Source: VAZQ01 sp963821505
GTDB taxonomy: Bacteria; Pseudomonadota; Alphaproteobacteria; Rhizobiales; Xanthobacteraceae
DNA: 64,000 bases
NCBI GenBank assembly: GCA_963821505.1
Contig: CAWGEH010000033.1
Span: 1-64,000, forward strand
Direction: 5' to 3'
Part shown: positions 1 through 11,269 of the stretch, piece by piece
Position numbering within the stretch: the first letter of the stretch is position 1
How the letters are laid out: each line of letters starts with the position of its first letter
Notes under the pieces: generated by a model
Seen by the model: the letters and a program-made list of their open reading frames with translations, nothing else
What the model was told of the DNA's origin: nothing
The model's database searches: none
Made by a program: the position numbers and the translations under genes

Positions 1-363
1 GTGGATCTCGTACAGCATGCAGCCGCGATCCGATTTGAACGGCCCATGATGAACGCCCGGCGGCCGGCAGGCGTAGGTCGGGGCGTCGAACGCCTCGCCG
101 CCCTTGCCCTGCGCGTCGTTGCCGACGATGAGATCGCCCGAGATGAGATAGACCTCTTCCCAGTGGTCGTGCACGAACGGCGCGGTTGTATAGACACCGG
201 GATCGAAGCGCAGGAGCCGCGTGCGGCTTCCCATCTTGCGGCTCTCGTCGAGGTCGCTCGCCAGGATCTTTTGCTTGATGCCGGCGGGATAGCCGGGCGG
301 CGTGGCCCAGCCCGTATTCATGTCCACACGGGTAAATTCAAGATGGGGCTTGTTCATCGGCAT
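1..363 (-). CDS. Cupin-domain protein, partial (C-terminus off window)
   Basis: The first 121 residues of a small cupin are encoded; the gene runs off the left edge. Two cupin signatures are visible: FVHDHWEEVYLISGDL at about residues 63-78 (metal-binding His pair and Glu) and PPGVHHGPF at about 101-109. This matches one-domain ChrR-like cupins or small cupin dioxygenases. The start is ATG at 363, with a second in-frame ATG at 357. It lies 25 bases downstream of the DUF2848 gene on the same strand, so the two are probably co-transcribed. No signal peptide is seen. Substrate and catalytic activity cannot be deduced. Confidence 0.8.
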   Translation of the reverse strand, partial: MPMNKPHLEFTRVDMNTGWATPPGYPAGIKQKILASDLDESRKMGSRTRLLRFDPGVYTTAPFVHDHWEEVYLISGDLIVGNDAQGKGGEAFDAPTYACRPPGVHHGPFKSDRGCMLYEIH

Positions 364-388
364 CGGTTTTCTCCGGCGGTCGGTTTCG

Positions 389-1189
389 TCATCCCAGGTT
401 GGGAAGGGTTCGCACCCGATAGGCGTGGGCGATCTTGCGGCCGAGCACGGGGTCTTCGATCTCGAACGCGAACTCGCGCGTCGGCCGCACGCCGCCATGG
501 GCGGCGAGGGTGCCGCAGAACATGACCGTGCCTTCCGGGAGCTCGCCCTTGCCGACATGGCGGGCGATCAAAGCCTGCGGTTCCATCATCGCGGTGACGG
601 CGCCCTCCTGATAGAGCGAGCGTTTGCCGCCCTCGATCACATGCGCGCGCAGCATCAGGCGGTCCCAGTGCGGGGCGATGTCGTCGTAGGCCCAGAACGC
701 GCAGGCGAGGGGCTTTTCGCACATCTGCTTGGACACCGTCACCCCGTACTTCTCCACCTCACGGTCGGTGTGGTCGGAGCCGGTGCCCACCCAGAGCCTC
801 CCGCTGTGCTGCAGCAGCACGAATTCCACCTCGCCGCCGGACGTTTCGCCCACCGCCTCGATGGTGTCGCCGGTGGTGAGCCGCGCCGCGGCCACGCGGT
901 AGAAGATCGGCGTCGTCGCCGGCCGCTTCACTCCGAGCGCTTCCAGCTCTGCGATGTGCTTCTCGACCGCGGCCGGATCGCGTCCGGTCCAGCCGGCGAT
1001 CACGGCCTGGTCGACTGCGACTTCGCCGGACCGTGTACCGAAGCGGTCGTGCAACGTCAGGGAGAGAATGCGTGGCGACACGACAGGTCCGACATTTGGG
1101 CCGAGACATTGGATCAGGGGATGCGCTGCGCGCAAGCCGCGGCGGCGCCGGGTGCTCTCCCGGGCTTGATATGTCATTGACATGACCAT
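389..1189 (-). CDS. DUF2848 family protein
   Basis: The conserved part of 230 residues begins VSPRILSLTLHDRFG and ends FEIEDPVLGRKIAHAYRVRTLPN, which I recognise as the DUF2848 family (usually about 220-235 aa, no assigned function, often beside amidases or hydrolases). The start is uncertain. ATG at 1189 has a GGAG Shine-Dalgarno sequence 6 bases upstream and gives 266 aa, but its first 36 residues look unconserved. A GTG at 1081 would give the usual family length but lacks a clear ribosome site. The gene is divergent from the amidase gene starting at 1248 and 25 bases upstream of the cupin gene. The DUF2848-amidase-cupin grouping suggests a small amide or ester catabolic set, which is inference. 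Confidence 0.8.
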   Translation of the reverse strand: MVMSMTYQARESTRRRRGLRAAHPLIQCLGPNVGPVVSPRILSLTLHDRFGTRSGEVAVDQAVIAGWTGRDPAAVEKHIAELEALGVKRPATTPIFYRVAAARLTTGDTIEAVGETSGGEVEFVLLQHSGRLWVGTGSDHTDREVEKYGVTVSKQMCEKPLACAFWAYDDIAPHWDRLMLRAHVIEGGKRSLYQEGAVTAMMEPQALIARHVGKGELPEGTVMFCGTLAAHGGVRPTREFAFEIEDPVLGRKIAHAYRVRTLPNLG

Positions 1190-1247
1190 TTCAACTCCGT
1201 GAGATCGAGCCGATTGTGGGGGAGGGGGCTGACGTCTCGCCGATCCG

Positions 1248-2606
1248 ATGCAAACGCTTGCCCAACTCAAATCCGAACTGGCCCGCGGCGGCTCGAGCCG
1301 CGGCCTGGTCGAGCAATGCCTGGCGCGGATCGCCGATCCATCCGGAGAGGGCGAGCGCGTTTTTCTCAAGGTCCACGCCGCCGATGCTCTCGCCGCGGCA
1401 GACTTTCATGATGGCTTGCGGGCGCGGGGCGCCTCGCCGTCGCCGTTCGCCGGCATCCCGGTCTCGGTCAAGGATCTGTTCGACGTGGCGGGCGACGTCA
1501 CCACCGCCGGCTCGCGCGTGCTGCAGGACGCCGGCGCGGCCACGCACGACGCGCCCTGCGTGGCGCGGCTGCGGGCGGCGGGGTTCATTCCGCTCGGGCG
1601 CACCAACATGACCGAGTTCGCCTTCTCCGGCCTCGGGATCAATCCCCACTACGGCACGCCGCTCAACCCCTACGACCGCCGCTCCGCGCGCATTCCCGGC
1701 GGCTCGTCCTCCGGCGCGGCGGTATCGGTGACCGACGCCATGGCGTTCGGCGCGCTCGGCACCGACACCGGCGGCTCGTGCCGCATTCCGGCGGCGCTGT
1801 GCGGCATCGTCGGATTCAAGCCGACCGCGCATCGCGTGCCCACGGCCGGGGCGTTTCCGCTCTCGACCTCGCTCGACTCGGTCGGCCCGCTGGCGGCCAC
1901 CGTCGCATGCTGCGCCGTGCTCGACGCGGTTCTCGCCGGCGAACCGGCGCTCGATCTGGCTCCATTCCCGCTCGCAGGGTTGCGGATGGCGGTGCCGCAA
2001 ACCCTGGTGCTGGAGAACATCGAGCCGGCGGTGGCGCGCGCATTCGATGCCGCCCTGGCGGCGCTGCGCAAGGGGGGAGCGCGTATCGTCGATATCCCGC
2101 TGCGCGAGCTGGCGGAGCTGGCGCAGATCAACGCCAAGGGCGGCTTGGCCGCGGCCGAGTCCTACGCCATCCATCGCCCGCTGATCGCCAGGAATGGCCA
2201 CGCGGCCGAGAAAATGTACGACCCGCGCGTGCTCAGCCGCATCCTGCGCGGGCAAGAGCAGGATGCCGCCGACTACATCGACCTGCTCGGCGCGCGGGCG
2301 GATTTCATCCGTCGCGTTGCCGCCGTCACGGCGCCCTACGACGCCCTGGTGATGCCGACCGTCCCGGTGACGGCGCCGCGGGTCACGGAACTGGCGGCGG
2401 ACGATGCCTACCGCCGGATCAATTTTCTGGTGCTGCGCAATCCCTCGATTGCGAATTTCCTCGACCGCTGCTCGATCTCCGTCCCGTGTCACGTGGCGGG
2501 CGACGCCCCGGTCGGCCTCATGCTGATCGGCGAGCACGGCGCGGACCGCCGATTGCTGGCGATCGCGGCGGCGATCGAGCAGGTCGTGTCGCCGGCCTCC
2601 GCATAG
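1248..2606 (+). CDS. Amidase-signature family hydrolase
   Basis: This 452-aa protein has the complete Ser-cisSer-Lys amidase signature. Lys75 lies in PVSVKDLFDV, the cis-Ser in IPGGSSSGAAVS (about 153-155), and the nucleophile Ser177 in GTDTGGSCRIP. The family hydrolyses carboxylic amides and ureido compounds and includes AtzE-like hydrolases, indoleacetamide hydrolase and GatA. The length is that of stand-alone catabolic amidases, and no GatB or GatC partner is nearby. No signal peptide is seen, so it should be cytoplasmic. It shares a 58-bp divergent upstream region with the DUF2848 gene, so the two may be co-regulated. The substrate is unknown. Confidence 0.92.
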   Translation: MQTLAQLKSELARGGSSRGLVEQCLARIADPSGEGERVFLKVHAADALAAADFHDGLRARGASPSPFAGIPVSVKDLFDVAGDVTTAGSRVLQDAGAATHDAPCVARLRAAGFIPLGRTNMTEFAFSGLGINPHYGTPLNPYDRRSARIPGGSSSGAAVSVTDAMAFGALGTDTGGSCRIPAALCGIVGFKPTAHRVPTAGAFPLSTSLDSVGPLAATVACCAVLDAVLAGEPALDLAPFPLAGLRMAVPQTLVLENIEPAVARAFDAALAALRKGGARIVDIPLRELAELAQINAKGGLAAAESYAIHRPLIARNGHAAEKMYDPRVLSRILRGQEQDAADYIDLLGARADFIRRVAAVTAPYDALVMPTVPVTAPRVTELAADDAYRRINFLVLRNPSIANFLDRCSISVPCHVAGDAPVGLMLIGEHGADRRLLAIAAAIEQVVSPASA

Positions 2607-2708
2607 TCCGAGCACAGTCCGGTCGTCGCAAGCGACGGGCCGACGCGCGTCGAAGCCGAGGGGCGGCGTTCACGCGCCATGATGCTGGTCGGGACTCTTG
2701 TTTCGATC

Positions 2709-2734
2709 TATACTTATTCAAAAGGTCTCCTTTT
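2709..2734 (+). promoter_or_regulatory. Candidate cox promoter -10 and operator palindrome
   Basis: An AT-rich island lies 56 bp before coxM. It holds TATACT at 2709-2714 and a perfect inverted repeat AAAAGGtctCCTTTT at 2720-2734. With one mismatch the palindrome extends to 21 bp. Its position would overlap the transcription start if TATACT is the -10 box. No convincing -35 box was found. Function as an operator or activator site is inference. Confidence 0.4.
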
Positions 2735-2789
2735 CAATAATGAAGACCTGCAAGATCGCGCCCGCGGTGTCGGGTGCCGGGAGGATGTC

Positions 2790-3659
2790 GTGATACCTGC
2801 TGCGTTCGAATATCATCGCCCGAAGTCCGTCGCGGAAGCGGTGGCGCTTCTTGCCAACCTCGGCGAGGAGGCGAGGCCGCTCGCGGGCGGGCACAGCCTG
2901 ATACCGATGATGAAGCTCCGCCTGGCGACGCCGGAGCATCTCGTCGACCTTGCCGACATCAGCGGCCTCAGGGCGATCCGTGCCGATGGCAGGGATATCG
3001 TCATCGGCGCGATGACGACGCAGCACGAGATCATCGGCTCCGACCTGCTGACGGCCCAGATGCCGATCCTGCGCGAGACGTCGCTGCTGATCGCCGACCC
3101 GCAAGTCCGCTATGTCGGCACGATCGGCGGCAATGTCGCCAATGGCGATCCCGGCAACGACATGCCCGCCGTCATGCTGTGCCTCGGCGCCACCTACCAT
3201 CTCGCCGGCAAGGCGGGCGAGCGCCGCATTGCGGCCCGGGAATTCTACCAGGGCGCCTATGTCACCGCGCTCGAGCCTGGCGAAATTCTCACCGCGGTCC
3301 GGATTCCCGTTCCCGCCGCTGGTCACGGCGCCGCTTACGAGAAGCTCAAGCGCAAGATCGGCGATTACGCGACCGCCGCTGCCGCCGTGGTTCTGACCAT
3401 GCACGGGCGCAATGTCGCGACCTGCTCGATCGGTCTGACGAATGTTGCGGACACGCCGCTCTGGGCCGAGGACGCGGCAAACATTCTCGTCGGCTCGTCG
3501 CTCGATCCCGCGACCGTGAAGCGGGCGGTGGCGGCGGCAGAAGCGATCACGTCGCCCGCCGCCGACACCCGCGGACCGGTGCAATATCGCACCAAGATGG
3601 CCGGCGTGATGCTGGCGCGCGCGCTCGCGCGCGCCCAACAGCGCGCACGCGGCGCCTGA
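2790..3659 (+). CDS. coxM: Aerobic CO dehydrogenase medium (FAD) subunit CoxM
   Basis: This 289-aa FAD-binding subunit passes electrons from the 2Fe-2S clusters to quinone in aerobic Mo-Cu CO dehydrogenase. The two FAD-contact motifs of the family are present: AGGHS at 32-36 and TIGGN at 111-115. The start is GTG at 2790 with GGGAGG 5 bases upstream. This gives the normal family length and the typical N-terminus VIPAAFEYHRP; an upstream in-frame ATG at 2679 would add non-homologous residues. It is the first gene of a coxM-S-L order, 18 bp ahead of coxS. Membership of the xanthine oxidase superfamily alone would be ambiguous, but the adjacent CoxL with AYRCSFR fixes the assignment. Confidence 0.95.
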   Translation: MIPAAFEYHRPKSVAEAVALLANLGEEARPLAGGHSLIPMMKLRLATPEHLVDLADISGLRAIRADGRDIVIGAMTTQHEIIGSDLLTAQMPILRETSLLIADPQVRYVGTIGGNVANGDPGNDMPAVMLCLGATYHLAGKAGERRIAAREFYQGAYVTALEPGEILTAVRIPVPAAGHGAAYEKLKRKIGDYATAAAAVVLTMHGRNVATCSIGLTNVADTPLWAEDAANILVGSSLDPATVKRAVAAAEAITSPAADTRGPVQYRTKMAGVMLARALARAQQRARGA

Positions 3660-3677
3660 GCTTGCGGAGACAGACCG

Positions 3678-4174
3678 ATGGCAAAAGCCCAGCTTTCCAT
3701 GACGGTGAACGGCAGCGCCGTCGATGCGCTGGTCGAGCCGCGCATGTTGCTCATCCACTTCCTGCGCGAGCAGCTCAACCTCACCGGATCGCATATCGGC
3801 TGCGACACCACCCACTGCGGCGCCTGCACGGTCGATCTCGATGGCAAATCGGTGAAGTCGTGCACCCTGTTCGCGGTCCAGGCGAATGGCGCCGACATCC
3901 GGACCATCGAAGGCATGGCCGCCGCCGACGGCACCTTGCACGCCCTGCAGGAGGGCTTTCGCGAGATGCACGGCCTGCAGTGCGGCTTCTGCACGCCGGG
4001 AATGATTCTCCGCGCCTATCGGCTGCTGCAGGAGAACGGCAGCCCGACCGAGGAGGAAATCCGTTTCGGCATTTCCGGCAACCTCTGCCGTTGCACGGGC
4101 TATCAGAACATCGTCAAGGCCATTCAATACGCCGCCGCCAAGCTCAACGGCGTGGCTTTTCAGGAGGCCGCGGA

Positions 4175-4178
<4 letters not shown>
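3678..4178 (+). CDS. coxS: Aerobic CO dehydrogenase small (2x[2Fe-2S]) subunit CoxS
   Basis: This 166-aa iron-sulfur subunit has both cluster-binding sets. The plant-ferredoxin-like set is Cys42, Cys47, Cys50 and Cys62 (GCDTTHCGAC ... SC). The C-terminal set is Cys102, Cys105, Cys137 and Cys139 (CGFCTPGM ... CRCTGYQ). It relays electrons from the Mo-Cu site of CoxL to FAD in CoxM. The start ATG is preceded by GGAG. The stop overlaps the coxL start as ATGA, indicating translational coupling. Confidence 0.96.
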
Positions 4179-6595
<2,417 letters not shown>

Positions 6596-6631
6596 CCTAA
6601 TCGGGATGCGCTCCAGAATCATGAATTTGCC

Positions 6632-6703
6632 AGTGTCCCGTTGATTGCGAAGTTCGCATGAGAATATGCCGCGCGTGCTTGCGAACTTCGGAATCGGGAC
6701 ACT
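6632..6703. repeat. Long imperfect inverted repeat between coxL and coxD
   Basis: The arms run 6632-6658 and 6677-6703. The outer match is AGTGTCCCG / CGGGACACT and the inner match CGAAGTTCGCA / TGCGAACTTCG, with a loop of about 18 nt. The form resembles dispersed palindromic elements of Hyphomicrobiales. It sits in the 151-bp coxL-coxD gap, so as RNA it would form a stable hairpin that could stabilise coxMSL mRNA or reduce read-through into coxD and coxE. Confidence 0.7.
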
Positions 6704-6746
6704 TGCGCCGATGGACTTTCGGCGCCGCGCGCATACATCACCCGTC

Positions 6747-7628
6747 ATGACCTTGAGCCGCGAACAGATTTCCGACCGTCTCGCCGCCGTCGGCTATGTC
6801 GCGGATCGCGATATCGCGACCGCGCTGTGGCTGATGGAATATCTGGCGCGGCCGCTGTTGCTCGAGGGCGAAGCCGGGGTGGGCAAGACCGAAGTCGCCA
6901 AGGCGCTGGCCCGCGTGCACGCGGCCGAGCTGATCCGCCTGCAGTGCTATGAAGGTCTCGACCAGAACGTCGCGCTCTACGAGTGGAATTATCAGCGCCA
7001 GTTGCTCGCCATCAAGGCGCGCGAAGCGGCGGGCGAAAGCGCCGAGCGCATCGAGGAGCACATCTTCTCGGAAAAATATCTGCTCGAACGACCGCTGCTC
7101 GCCGCGATCCGGCGCGCGACGCCGCCCGTGCTTCTGATCGATGAAGTCGATCGCGCGGACGAGGAGTTCGAGGCCTTCCTGTTGGAGCTGCTCTCGGACT
7201 TCCAGGTCAGCGTTCCGGAGCTCGGCACGATCAAGGCGGTCTCCATCCCGCGTGTGGTGCTCACCTCGAACGGCACGCGCGAACTGTCGGATGCGCTGCG
7301 CCGGCGTTGTCTTTATCACTACGTCGATTTTCCCGATGTCGACCGCGAAGCGAAAATCATCCTCACGCGCCTGCCCCAGGTGGATACGGCGCTCGCGCTG
7401 CAGGTCGCGCGCATGGTCGCCGCCGTGCGCAAGGAAGACCTGCGCAAGGTTCCCGGCGTGGCGGAGACGCTCGACTGGGCGGCCACGCTCGCCGGGCTCG
7501 ACGTCCATGACCTGCGACAGGAGCCGGAAGCGGTGCACGAGACCATGATGTGCCTGATCAAGACCCATGAGGATCGCTCGCGGCTCACCCGCGAGGTCAC
7601 GGATCGGCTCCTCGGGAAGGTCGCCTGA
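6747..7628 (+). CDS. coxD: MoxR-type AAA+ ATPase CoxD
   Basis: This 293-aa AAA+ ATPase has Walker A GEAGVGKT at 41-48 and Walker B VLLIDEVDRAD at about 128-138. In Oligotropha, CoxD is needed for post-translational sulfuration and copper insertion in the CODH active site, acting with CoxE. ATG at 6747 gives the usual family length; the longer upstream frame runs through the palindromic repeat. It is followed 11 bp later by coxE, the standard MoxR-VWA pairing, and preceded by coxL. Confidence 0.93.
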   Translation: MTLSREQISDRLAAVGYVADRDIATALWLMEYLARPLLLEGEAGVGKTEVAKALARVHAAELIRLQCYEGLDQNVALYEWNYQRQLLAIKAREAAGESAERIEEHIFSEKYLLERPLLAAIRRATPPVLLIDEVDRADEEFEAFLLELLSDFQVSVPELGTIKAVSIPRVVLTSNGTRELSDALRRRCLYHYVDFPDVDREAKIILTRLPQVDTALALQVARMVAAVRKEDLRKVPGVAETLDWAATLAGLDVHDLRQEPEAVHETMMCLIKTHEDRSRLTREVTDRLLGKVA

Positions 7629-7639
7629 GGTACGCGTCG

Positions 7640-8848
7640 ATGTCCTCCTCCGCGACCGGCGAAGGCATCGAGCGCATCGAGGGCATCGGCGCCGGCACGC
7701 GCCGGCGGCTGGCGGGCTTTGCCCGTACGCTGCGCGACAATGGCTTCAAGATCGGCCTGGCCGAGACGCGCGACGCGCTCGCCATCCTCGCCTCCCCGGC
7801 GGCGACCCGGCGGGCCTCGCTCAAGCCGGCCCTGCGCGCGCTGTTTGCGGCAACGCGGTTCGAGTGGGAGCGTTTCGACGACGTTTTCGACGCCTACTGG
7901 AGCGGGCGCGGCATGCGCCGAATTCAGGCGCCGAGCGCGCCGCCGCCCGCAGCCGGTGCCGCCTCCTCGCGGCGCCTCGGCCAGGCCGCCGTGCAACCGC
8001 CCTTCGGTCTTCCCGACCACCCCGAGCGCCGCGCCGGAGCGAACGCCGACAGCAAGCCCGGTCCGAGCGGACGGCACGAAGGCGCTTCGCACGCCGAGAA
8101 CCTGGCGGCGGCGGATGTTCGGCACGTCGCCGATCCGGTCGAGGTCGCGCAGGTGCACGCGCTGGCGGCGCGGCTGGCGCGGACCATGCGGGCGCGGCTC
8201 GTTCGTCGCGAGCAGGCGCGCCGGCGCGGGCGGCGGCTCGACATTCGCCGCACGATCCATCGCAGCGTGTCAAAGGGCGGAACGCCGATCGACCTCGTCT
8301 GGCGCCGCCGCAAGGTGAAGCCCTTGCGGCTCGTCGTCCTGCTCGACGCCTCGGGCTCGATGAATCTCTATACGGCGTTCTTCGTGCGCTTCCTGCACGG
8401 CGTCGTCGATTCGTTCCGCGAGGCCGAGGCGTTCGTTTTTCACACCCGGCTTGCGCACGTATCGCCGTCGCTGCGCGATCGCGACGTCGCGCGCGCCGTC
8501 GATCGGCTGGGACTGATGGCGCAGGGTATCGGAGGCGGCACGCGCATCGGCGAGAGCCTGGCGACCTTCAATCGCTGGCATGCGCGGCGGGTGATCAACT
8601 CGCGCACCGCGATCATGATCGTATCCGACGGTTACGATACCGGCGAGCCCGAGCTGCTCGGCGCGCAGATGCGGCGGTTGCGGCGGCGATGCCGGCGCAT
8701 CATCTGGCTCAACCCGCTGATCGGCTGGAAGAGCTTCAGCCCCGAGGCGCGCGGCATGCAGGCGGCGTTGCCGTATGTCGATCTGTTCGCGCCCGCCCAC
8801 AACCTCGAGAGCCTGGCTGCACTCGAACCCTATCTCGCGAGGATCTGA
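7640..8848 (+). CDS. coxE: VWA-domain maturation protein CoxE
   Basis: This 402-aa protein has an N-terminal helical segment, a low-complexity Ala/Pro/Arg linker (about 94-170) and a C-terminal von Willebrand A-like domain. The metal-ion adhesion motif DASGS is at 236-240, with the partner residues in GGGTRIGE and VSDGYDTGE. It fits the CoxE / DUF58-like VWA group that works with CoxD in CODH maturation. The start ATG has GAGG about 8 bases upstream. It is the last recognised cox gene. coxF and coxG, usual neighbours elsewhere, are not in the window. Confidence 0.9.
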   Translation: MSSSATGEGIERIEGIGAGTRRRLAGFARTLRDNGFKIGLAETRDALAILASPAATRRASLKPALRALFAATRFEWERFDDVFDAYWSGRGMRRIQAPSAPPPAAGAASSRRLGQAAVQPPFGLPDHPERRAGANADSKPGPSGRHEGASHAENLAAADVRHVADPVEVAQVHALAARLARTMRARLVRREQARRRGRRLDIRRTIHRSVSKGGTPIDLVWRRRKVKPLRLVVLLDASGSMNLYTAFFVRFLHGVVDSFREAEAFVFHTRLAHVSPSLRDRDVARAVDRLGLMAQGIGGGTRIGESLATFNRWHARRVINSRTAIMIVSDGYDTGEPELLGAQMRRLRRRCRRIIWLNPLIGWKSFSPEARGMQAALPYVDLFAPAHNLESLAALEPYLARI

Positions 8849-9073
8849 AGGGAGATCGTCGCCGCGCGGCGCGGTCGGCATTCGCGCCGTTCCGTTGCGC
8901 CGGATGCCGTGTTTCCGCTAATGCTGACGGGGAAAACGGTCGATCGTCACCACGGGTGGTATGATGCCGTTCGCGCGCCGGGGCGACGTGGCCACACGGC
9001 GTTGCCAAGAAAACAAATCTGCCGGCGCTAAATCTCGCTACAATCGTGATGTCGAAAGTGGCGGGGTAGCGCA

Positions 9074-10240
9074 ATGGATTTTTCCCTGAGCCCGGAGCAG
9101 CAGCAGATCCGCGACGAGGTCCGCAAGCTCTGTCTCCAATTCGACGACAACTATTGGCTGGAGAAGGATCGCAGCGGCGTTTTTCCGCACGAGCTGCATG
9201 CCGCCCTCGCCGAAGCCGGATGGCTCGGCATCGCCATGCCGGAGGAATACGGCGGCGCCGGTTTGGGCATCGTCGAGGCCGCCATCATGATGCAGGCGAT
9301 AGCCGAATCCGGTGCGGCCATGACCGGCGCGTCGGCGGTGCACATGAACATTTTCGGCCTGCAGCCGGTGGTCGTGTTCGGCACCGACGAGCAGAAACGC
9401 CGCATGCTGCCGCCGCTGATCGCCGGCAAGGACAAGGCCTGCTTCGCCGTGACCGAGCCCGACGCCGGGCTCGATACCACCGCCATCAAGCTGCGCGCGC
9501 AACGCCGCGGCGACGGGTACGTCCTTTCCGGCCAGAAGATCTGGATTTCCACCGCGCAGGTCGCCAACAAGGTCCTCGTCCTCGCCCGCACCACGCCGCT
9601 CGAAGAGGTCAAGCGCAAGACCGACGGGCTGAGCCTGTTCTACACCGATCTCGATCGCAGCCGTGTGGCGGTGCGCGTCATCGAAAAGATGGGCCGTCAT
9701 GCCGTCGACTCCAATGAGATGTTCTTCGACGGCATGGCGGTGCCCGCGACCGACCGCATCGGCGCCGAGGGCGACGGCTTTCGCGCCATTCTCCACGGCA
9801 TGAATCCGGAACGCATTCTGATCGCCGCCGAGGCGGTCGGCATCGGCCGCGCCGCCCTGCAGAAAGCCGCCCGCTACGCGCGCGAGCGCGTGGTCTTTCG
9901 CCGCCCGATCGGCCAGAATCAGGCGATCGCCCATCCGCTCGCGCAATGCTGGATGAACCTGGAGGCGGCCAATCTCATGGTGATGAAGGCGGCGAGCCTC
10001 TACGACCGCAACATGGACTGTGCCGCCGAGGCCAACGCCGCCAAATATCTCGCCGCCGAGGCGGCGTTTCGCGCCTGCGAGACCGCGGTGCTGACCCACG
10101 GCGGGATGGGCTATTCAAAGGAATTTCACGTCGAGCGCTATCTGCGCGAGGTCATGATTCCGCGGATTGCGCCGATTACGCCACACATGATCCTCAATTT
10201 CATCGCAGAGAAGGTCCTGGGGTTGCCGAGGTCCTATTAG
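9074..10240 (+). CDS. Acyl-CoA dehydrogenase
   Basis: This 388-aa flavoprotein has the full acyl-CoA dehydrogenase fold: an N-terminal helical domain, a beta domain with CFAVTEPDAGLDTTAIK (about 133-149) and WISTAQVA, and a C-terminal domain with HGGMGYSKEFHVERYLRE. It would introduce an alpha-beta double bond into an acyl-CoA and pass electrons to ETF. The Glu of MNPERILIA sits where isovaleryl- and long-chain-type enzymes place their catalytic base; this position is inferred by eye. It stands alone, 225 bp after coxE. The acyl substrate is unknown. Confidence 0.92.
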   Translation: MDFSLSPEQQQIRDEVRKLCLQFDDNYWLEKDRSGVFPHELHAALAEAGWLGIAMPEEYGGAGLGIVEAAIMMQAIAESGAAMTGASAVHMNIFGLQPVVVFGTDEQKRRMLPPLIAGKDKACFAVTEPDAGLDTTAIKLRAQRRGDGYVLSGQKIWISTAQVANKVLVLARTTPLEEVKRKTDGLSLFYTDLDRSRVAVRVIEKMGRHAVDSNEMFFDGMAVPATDRIGAEGDGFRAILHGMNPERILIAAEAVGIGRAALQKAARYARERVVFRRPIGQNQAIAHPLAQCWMNLEAANLMVMKAASLYDRNMDCAAEANAAKYLAAEAAFRACETAVLTHGGMGYSKEFHVERYLREVMIPRIAPITPHMILNFIAEKVLGLPRSY

Positions 10241-10243
10241 TGC

Positions 10244-10291
10244 ATGAGCCCGAAATTAGCGGGGACCGGTTTTCGGAAAAAATCATGCATA
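10244..10291. repeat. Palindromic intergenic repeat, module A (degenerate)
   Basis: An imperfect palindrome around ACCGGTTTTCGG with GCATGA / TCATGC-type ends. It belongs to the dispersed module A family described at 11299 and lies just after the acyl-CoA dehydrogenase stop. Confidence 0.65.
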
Positions 10292-10376
10292 AACAAAAAG
10301 CTAGACCCTGATCCGGTTCAATCGAGCAGGATCGGGGCCAGGCGCGAATCTCGGCGATGGGATCGGGGTACGTTTC

Positions 10377-11269
10377 ATGACCTTCCTGCGTCAGGTGGGA
10401 ATGCTCGCGGCCCTTGCGGTCGCGCTGCTGGGGCAGGGCGTATCCGGCCGGGCCGAGCCCGCCAGCGCTCCCGCCAAGACACCGCCCGCTCCGACTTGCG
10501 ACCGTGCGGCGTTCCGCGTCATCGTGGATGTCGGGCACACTGCCGAGGCGCCGGGGGCCCGGAGCGCGCGCGGCTTCTGGGAATACGATTTCAATCTTCG
10601 ACTTGCAAAGCTGATCGAGCGCTATCTGGTCCAGGCCGGCTTCGCCAAGACCGTCTTGCTGGTGACGCAGGGTCGGACCAGGAAGGGACTGTTCGAGCGC
10701 ACGACGTTCGCCAACCATTTTTCGGCCGATCTCTTCCTGTCCATCCACCACGATTCGGTGCCGGACTCCTTTCTGGAGAGGTGGGAGTACGACGGCGAGG
10801 AGCACTATTTCAGCGACCGGTTCAAAGGCCATTCCATCTTCATCTCCAACGACAACGTCGACCCCGCCGGCAGCCTCCTGTTCGGCCGGCTGCTCGGCGG
10901 GCAATTGAAGGCCCGCGGCTTGCATACACGCCCCATTACACCGAGAGATTCATGGGCCACCGGCAGAGACTGCTGGTGGATGCCAATACCGGCGTCTACC
11001 GATACGACCAGCTGATCGTGCTGAGGACGACGCAGATGCCCGCAGTGCTGCTCGAAGCCGGCTCGATCATCAACCGCGACGAGGAATTGGTGATGAATTC
11101 GCCCGAGCGACAATCCCTCATCAGCGCCGCGGTGACCGAGGCGGTCGAAAGCTTTTGCGCGATGCGACAGCCGCGCCATCCGGATCGGGCGCGTGCCGCC
11201 ATCATCTCCAAGCCGGCTTTCTCGTTCGGTGCGGCCGCCCAGTCGGTGACGCCTGCCAAACCCCGATGA
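10377..11269 (+). pseudogene. N-acetylmuramoyl-L-alanine amidase (Amidase_3), one frameshift
   Basis: An exported cell-wall amidase is encoded in two overlapping frames. The first runs from 10377 with a signal peptide (MTFLRQVGMLAALAVALL) and carries zinc ligands in VDVGHTAEA, FWEYDFN and SIHHDS. The second, reached near 10925, carries YTPHYTERFMG and the catalytic Glu of LLEAGSI. All four zinc or catalytic residues survive across the join. One missing base near 10920-10930 explains the break: adding it makes 894 nt, or 297 aa. The family cleaves the amide between MurNAc and L-Ala in peptidoglycan. This is either a sequencing deletion or a very recent mutation. Confidence 0.85.

Noticed and set aside
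302..1180. Plus-strand open frame over the left end
   Set aside because: It runs antisense to the cupin and DUF2848 genes, which have clear family motifs, and itself shows none.
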